A stretch of 64,000 bases of DNA from Luteirhabdus pelagi. Its GTDB lineage: Bacteria; Bacteroidota; Bacteroidia; Flavobacteriales; Flavobacteriaceae. The position numbers and the translations under genes were made by a program. How positions within the stretch are numbered: position 1 is the stretch's first letter; each line of letters opens with the position of its first letter. The stretch covers positions 294,352-358,351 of the forward strand of contig NZ_JAECMS010000003.1 of the NCBI RefSeq assembly GCF_016827595.1, written 5' to 3'. The notes below the pieces were generated by a model. That model did no database searches. It was not told the DNA's origin and saw only the letters and a program-made list of their open reading frames with translations. Below, one piece after another: positions 61,401-64,000 of the stretch.

Positions 61401-62814
61401 ACTCGTATTCATCCAACTCACCAAAATCATAACAAGCTATTAAGGAATCTCCTGGACAATTTCCGCCATACGCAATCCTACTTACTGAATCATAATCATT
61501 CGCAGTTTGACCAATTGTTAGGGTAAAACCATCAGGTACGGTAACTGAATAGACCAAGTCTTTTCCTACTGTAGTAAGACAATCTTCATCAAAATCATGT
61601 TCTGCATCGCTTGTAGTAGCACTCAACGGGCTTGTTTCATTATCTAAATCTATTGCAATACTACAGGTATCTCCAGGCGGTGGCGGTGGTGGCGTACCAA
61701 CACAAATATCGAAAGTATTGTTCTGAATATTTGAGTTCCATCCATATACCCTTACGTAATAAATGTTTCCTATTGTTAGTCCAGATAGTTCCAATGTATT
61801 AGGATCACTCTCACCAACTTCATTTGCGGCGGTCATATTACATCCATCAGCATCATTAAATACACTCATTGCCATATCGGTACTTGTACTGGTACCGCCG
61901 CCTTGATTTACAATATTTGAAATTACAATATTATTATTGGTAGCGGTTGCCTGAAAAGTAAACCACACGTCATTATTGGGAGTCCCCGGGGCATCATCTG
62001 GCTGTGGTGAAGCTGTAGCTCCAAGAGTGGTTCCAGCAGTAACGGAACCACAAGATTCATCTGCGTTTACTGTTAACGCAATCGCATTGGCACACTCGTC
62101 ATTAATTGGAGGTGGAGCAGGCGTTGTAAATGAAACTGGAGCGGTATAAACCGATTCACAATCTGACTTAATAAAGAAATCATAGCTCGAACTAGCTGAG
62201 AGTCCAGTTGCACTAGCGCTTAAGGAACTGGTTGTTCCACTATCTAAAACACCATTTCCTTGGCCGTTTCCAGCTGGAACTACTTCCCAATCATAAGTAG
62301 TAGCCCCTATTCCCGTATCCCAACTGAAGTCTGCAGCATTAAATTGAACAGCATCGACAACTATGTCTTCAGGATTCGTACAAGAAGGTGGATTAGGAAC
62401 TACTATCATAAAAGAAGCTTCCAATTCCTCCTGAGTTCCATCACAGGAACTACTTGCATCTGTATCCTCACCATCATCAGGGGTTGTACCCCCATTATCG
62501 CCAATTATTACGCCATATGCTGTAACAACTATTAAAGTTCCATCCCAACTATCATCATACTGATCATAACAATTAACATAATAAGTTCCTGGATCTAGTT
62601 CAATATCTTGATTGATAAGGCCCGCACCATTACATTGTGTTCCGTTACCCTGCCCAAATACTTGAGTACCCGCTCCGTCTGCCATTGTTGTTATAGATAC
62701 CCATTTCTCACCTGGATAACTACCACCGGAAGTGGTGATATTTATAGTGGATTGTCCGGTCGCTACCGCACAATAGGTAAAAACCAGCAAGAGTAATAAT
62801 GTAATTTTCTTCAT
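58486..62814 (-). CDS. Giant T9SS cargo protein with duplicated fibronectin/CUB-like units and P-domain
   Basis: 1442 residues. Signal peptide ending ATGQ near 21. Two long repeat units at about 142-376 and 506-740, each a fibronectin type III-like domain (PPSCTNPE start, SYDFFIKSDCE) plus a NDECANAIALTVNADESCG domain ending DICVGTPPPP. Between them is a unique beta domain of about 130 residues. A proprotein convertase P-domain near 760-880 (LDIVLTSPSGTSVLLFENNC) follows, then a further beta region and a C-terminal type A sorting domain (LYPNPADDILHIV, LDAAVYFVKISA). No protease catalytic domain is seen, so probably an adhesin or surface-layer component. Confidence 0.88.
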   Translation of the reverse strand: MKKITLLLLLVFTYCAVATGQSTINITTSGGSYPGEKWVSITTMADGAGTQVFGQGNGTQCNGAGLINQDIELDPGTYYVNCYDQYDDSWDGTLIVVTAYGVIIGDNGGTTPDDGEDTDASSSCDGTQEELEASFMIVVPNPPSCTNPEDIVVDAVQFNAADFSWDTGIGATTYDWEVVPAGNGQGNGVLDSGTTSSLSASATGLSASSSYDFFIKSDCESVYTAPVSFTTPAPPPINDECANAIALTVNADESCGSVTAGTTLGATASPQPDDAPGTPNNDVWFTFQATATNNNIVISNIVNQGGGTSTSTDMAMSVFNDADGCNMTAANEVGESDPNTLELSGLTIGNIYYVRVYGWNSNIQNNTFDICVGTPPPPPPGDTCSIAIDLDNETSPLSATTSDAEHDFDEDCLTTVGKDLVYSVTVPDGFTLTIGQTANDYDSVSRIAYGGNCPGDSLIACYDFGELDEYEWTNDTGVEQEVYYIQSGYYSTSDGDFTLEWSVEAPPSCTNPENISVENIQLDAADFSWEAGIGATNYDWEVVPSGNGQGNGVIDSGTTSSLAASASGLSPNTEYDFYIKSDCETNYSDAVSFTTLAVPPVNDDCANAIALTVNADESCGTVTAGTTLGATASPQPDDATGTPNNDVWFTFEATASNNIIVISNVVNLGGGTSTSTDMGMSVFNDADGCNMTAANEVGESDPNTLELTGLTIGNTYYVRVYGWNSDIQNNNFDICVGTPPPPATDSCGAYSSSPDLFITDGSPVEDIINAPDTGFQTLTDLNVVLKIDHTYLGDLDIVLTSPSGTSVLLFENNCGTNENMEIMLDDEGVTLVCASPTEGIVTPDNPLSAFDGEIFQGNWTLDVIDTAGGDDGTLIQWCLIPTLEASACVSTTTWNGSIWDNGAPDVATAAIFNGNYNTGTNGNIDACAILISSGTTVTIEAATYMNVDGNIVVDGNLDVLHEGSLVQIDPTAATTNSGSIMVEKITPLLSERDFMIMGSPMTAETRDGVYGNAVMVREHNTSNFVPNADVAAAFPGANNFADDNGNNFLNYSGTINAGEGYLVRPQNTPTESGSYTLSYSQGTLNNGTVNFEVVFNTDQNSSPNMMGNPYASAIDADLFVAQNSSLVDVIYFWEHLTAPSDSYPGYNPNNYDMGDISQYNASLGAGVAAANGGDTPTKFIASGQGFAVKALAAGTATFNNDMRVTTNNDTYRSPIDRELLYVNVFNETYNLGSTALIAYTDASTIGLDQGFDNSRLATPVSLYSVCETPYTKLGIQSRGAFDIEDKFFLGFSSQVVEDQTYRISLSAFEGLNLENVDVILVDNLEDETVNLKEVDYTFQSHAGDSPERFTILYREASLNSEDATLADVSLYPNPADDILHIVSQTSTIEKVAIMDMRGRLIITESLGGSTMGKIDVSQLDAAVYFVKISASEGSVTKRLIVE

Positions 62815-63172
62815 AATTGTTAATGGATTAGCTTTGTTAGTTGAATTTCATAAAAAACTAAAATAGAGCATTCTTTAAACGCATGATTACGTAGAGTTAA
62901 TTTTTCGTTAAAAAGAAGTCGTGAACGATAAAATGAAAACTACTGTACGAAATATGCTACATTTTTAGAAATTCCGGTACACAGAAATTGTTAAAACAAA
63001 AAATGACACTATTCCAAGTAATATAGGGAACTTACTTGCAAGAGTTATATACTGTTGTACGTATAAATGAAGAAGAACTTTTAAGAAAATTCGCGCATAT
63101 ACATTCTACCTACTGAATATCAAAACCTTACATATTTGAACGTAGTGTAACTCCGGAATCTAAATTTCTATT
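62815..63172. other. Intergenic stretch without a gene
   Basis: 358 nt of AT-rich sequence between the start of the giant T9SS gene and the end of the TrhA gene. I find no frame longer than a few dozen codons, no tRNA or strong hairpin and no tandem repeat. A TATTTTAG (one off TAnnTTTG) on the minus strand near 62858-62865 could be the -7 box for the T9SS gene. Confidence 0.6.
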
Positions 63173-63796
63173 TTAGATAACATCTAAAAAAATGAAGAAA
63201 AAATGCGCTATACAACCGGCTAGCACGAAAAAGTGCCAAATGACATGGTTATAGGGAATTTTCCGAATGGCATAGAATAGTATACCAATTGTGTAAAAAG
63301 CCCCTCCAAGAAGCAGTAATCCAATGCCCAATGTAGTTTGATTTTCCAACAACGCATTCAAATCGAAAACAATTAACCAGCCCATTAGCAAATAGAGTAA
63401 CAAGGAGAGTTTCTCATATTTTCCAGTAAAAAAGATTTTTAAAACTGTACCAATTGCAGTGATACCCCAAACAATGAAAAACAACAACCATCCTGAGCTT
63501 TTTTCAAGAGAAATAAGCGCAACAGGAGTATAGGTTCCTGCTATTAAGAAGTAAATACTTATATGATCAATCTTTCTACAGGTTTCCTTCCAAGATTCGT
63601 GGCTAACCGCATGATAAATGGTGGAAGCTGAAAACAATAAAATTATAGATAGTGAATAAACTATAATACTAAAATTGCTATAGCGTGTCTTCTCGGTGTC
63701 AAAAATCAATAATAATATAAGAGCGATAACTCCAAACAGAATACCTACGCCATGCGATATAGCGTTCCATTTTTCCTCTATTCTTGATTGCTCCAT
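63173..63796 (-). CDS. trhA: PAQR-type membrane homeostasis protein (TrhA/hemolysin III family)
   Basis: 207 residues, seven membrane segments. Conserved NAISHGVG near 12, STIYHAVSH near 58, DHISIYFLIAGTYTP near 79 and HVIWHFFVLAGCIAH near 184 carry the Ser/His/Asp metal-site residues of the CREST/PAQR superfamily. TrhA in E. coli maintains membrane fluidity together with unsaturated fatty acid control. Old label hemolysin III. Confidence 0.93.
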   Translation of the reverse strand: MEQSRIEEKWNAISHGVGILFGVIALILLLIFDTEKTRYSNFSIIVYSLSIILLFSASTIYHAVSHESWKETCRKIDHISIYFLIAGTYTPVALISLEKSSGWLLFFIVWGITAIGTVLKIFFTGKYEKLSLLLYLLMGWLIVFDLNALLENQTTLGIGLLLLGGAFYTIGILFYAIRKIPYNHVIWHFFVLAGCIAHFFFIFLDVI

Positions 63797-63882
63797 CTTA
63801 AAACTGCCTATTTACATTGCTTTCTAAACGGATAAAGTAGCGTATAAACTATTGACAAAAGTAGTTGTAAATGTGTTCAAAT

Positions 63883-63918
63883 AAAAAATCCCCCACCGTG
63901 TTTTCACGATGAGGGATT
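63883..63918 (-). terminator. Terminator of the rRNA operon
   Basis: A 14-bp stem between 63887-63900 and 63905-63918 with a TTTT loop on the plus strand (AAAA on the transcript). Two G-U pairs form only on the minus strand, which then runs into U6. It directly follows the 5S rRNA. Confidence 0.88.
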
Positions 63919-63925
63919 AAAGAAA

Positions 63926-64000
63926 GGCGGCGACCTACTCTCCCACCTGGAGGGCAGTACCATCGGCGCTGGCGGGCTTAACTTCCCTGTTCGGAATGGT
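63926..64000 (-). rRNA. rrf: 5S rRNA (3' part, cut by window edge)
   Basis: The minus strand reads the 3' two-thirds of a bacterial 5S rRNA: CGAACAGGGAAGTTAAGC, GGGCCAGCGC-type loop region, ATGGTACTGCC and the end GGGAGAGTAGGTCGCCGCC. It marks the downstream end of a ribosomal RNA operon transcribed leftward into the terminator at 63883. The exact 3' end is estimated. Confidence 0.9.

Overview
The window is chromosomal DNA of a member of the Flavobacteriaceae (Bacteroidota), probably a marine one; I cannot name the genus. The signs are: type IX secretion genes and cargo (PorQ; two proteins ending in type A sorting domains); a TonB-dependent receptor with an N-terminal carboxypeptidase-regulatory-like domain; families typical of this group (DUF3822, DUF6452, DUF6048, CCC-motif membrane protein, GIN-domain protein, UMF1-type transporter); Bacteroidota promoter elements (-33 TTTG, -7 TAnnTTTG) in front of many genes; few Shine-Dalgarno sequences; and low to moderate GC. 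Most of it is ordinary core genome. I see no prophage, insertion sequence, CRISPR array or tRNA gene.

Layout. 1-6.9 kb: start of a RecD-like helicase (cut by the window edge), a divergent three-gene unit ending in rsmD, two paralogous small STAS-like proteins, rnpB (minus strand), dnaX and a miaE-like gene. 6.9-14 kb (minus strand): sixA-ppk1-ppx polyphosphate operon, pdxH, rnz, a small STAS-like protein, pyrB and pyrR. 14-21 kb (minus strand): rpsA, porQ-cmk and lon. 21.5-24.5 kb (plus strand): an ECF sigma factor, an anti-sigma-like membrane protein and two exported beta-repeat proteins. 24.5-29.5 kb (minus strand): two lipoproteins, an MFS transporter and an M48 metalloprotease. 29.6-32.7 kb (plus strand): a collagen-like lipoprotein, an exported and a cytosolic MsrB, and lpdA. 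32.8-40.4 kb: aroQ, three outer-membrane barrel genes, xerD, an aldo/keto reductase, a fourth barrel gene, rny, a convincing 6S RNA candidate, zapA and a coiled-coil partner. 40.6-50.2 kb: an M23 peptidase with a TonB-dependent receptor, a cysteine desulfurase, a calcium-binding-like lipoprotein, an Smr protein and a T9SS cargo followed by two small Cys-motif membrane proteins. 50.3-58.1 kb: a lipoprotein, rocD, rlmD-DUF6452-DUF6048, an RlmL-type methyltransferase, another methyltransferase and a ZIP transporter. 58.5-63.8 kb: a giant T9SS cargo and a TrhA/hemolysin III protein. The right edge cuts into a 5S rRNA gene preceded by its operon terminator.

The least explained material is between genes. 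Four intergenic islands (16.3-16.8, 21.2-21.5, 31.1-31.3 and 58.3-58.4 kb) are built from degenerate short tandem repeats, mostly with a 7-nt period. They share words such as xTTCACxG and GATACTGTGGAT. One contains a perfect G-quadruplex motif with exact 7-nt spacing. GC-rich quasi-palindromes sit in other gaps and directly beside two of the islands. These are the best candidates for undescribed repeat biology. The 6S RNA beside zapA is the best structured-RNA find. Several perfect -7 elements end only 4-10 nt before the start codon, implying leaderless or nearly leaderless mRNAs.
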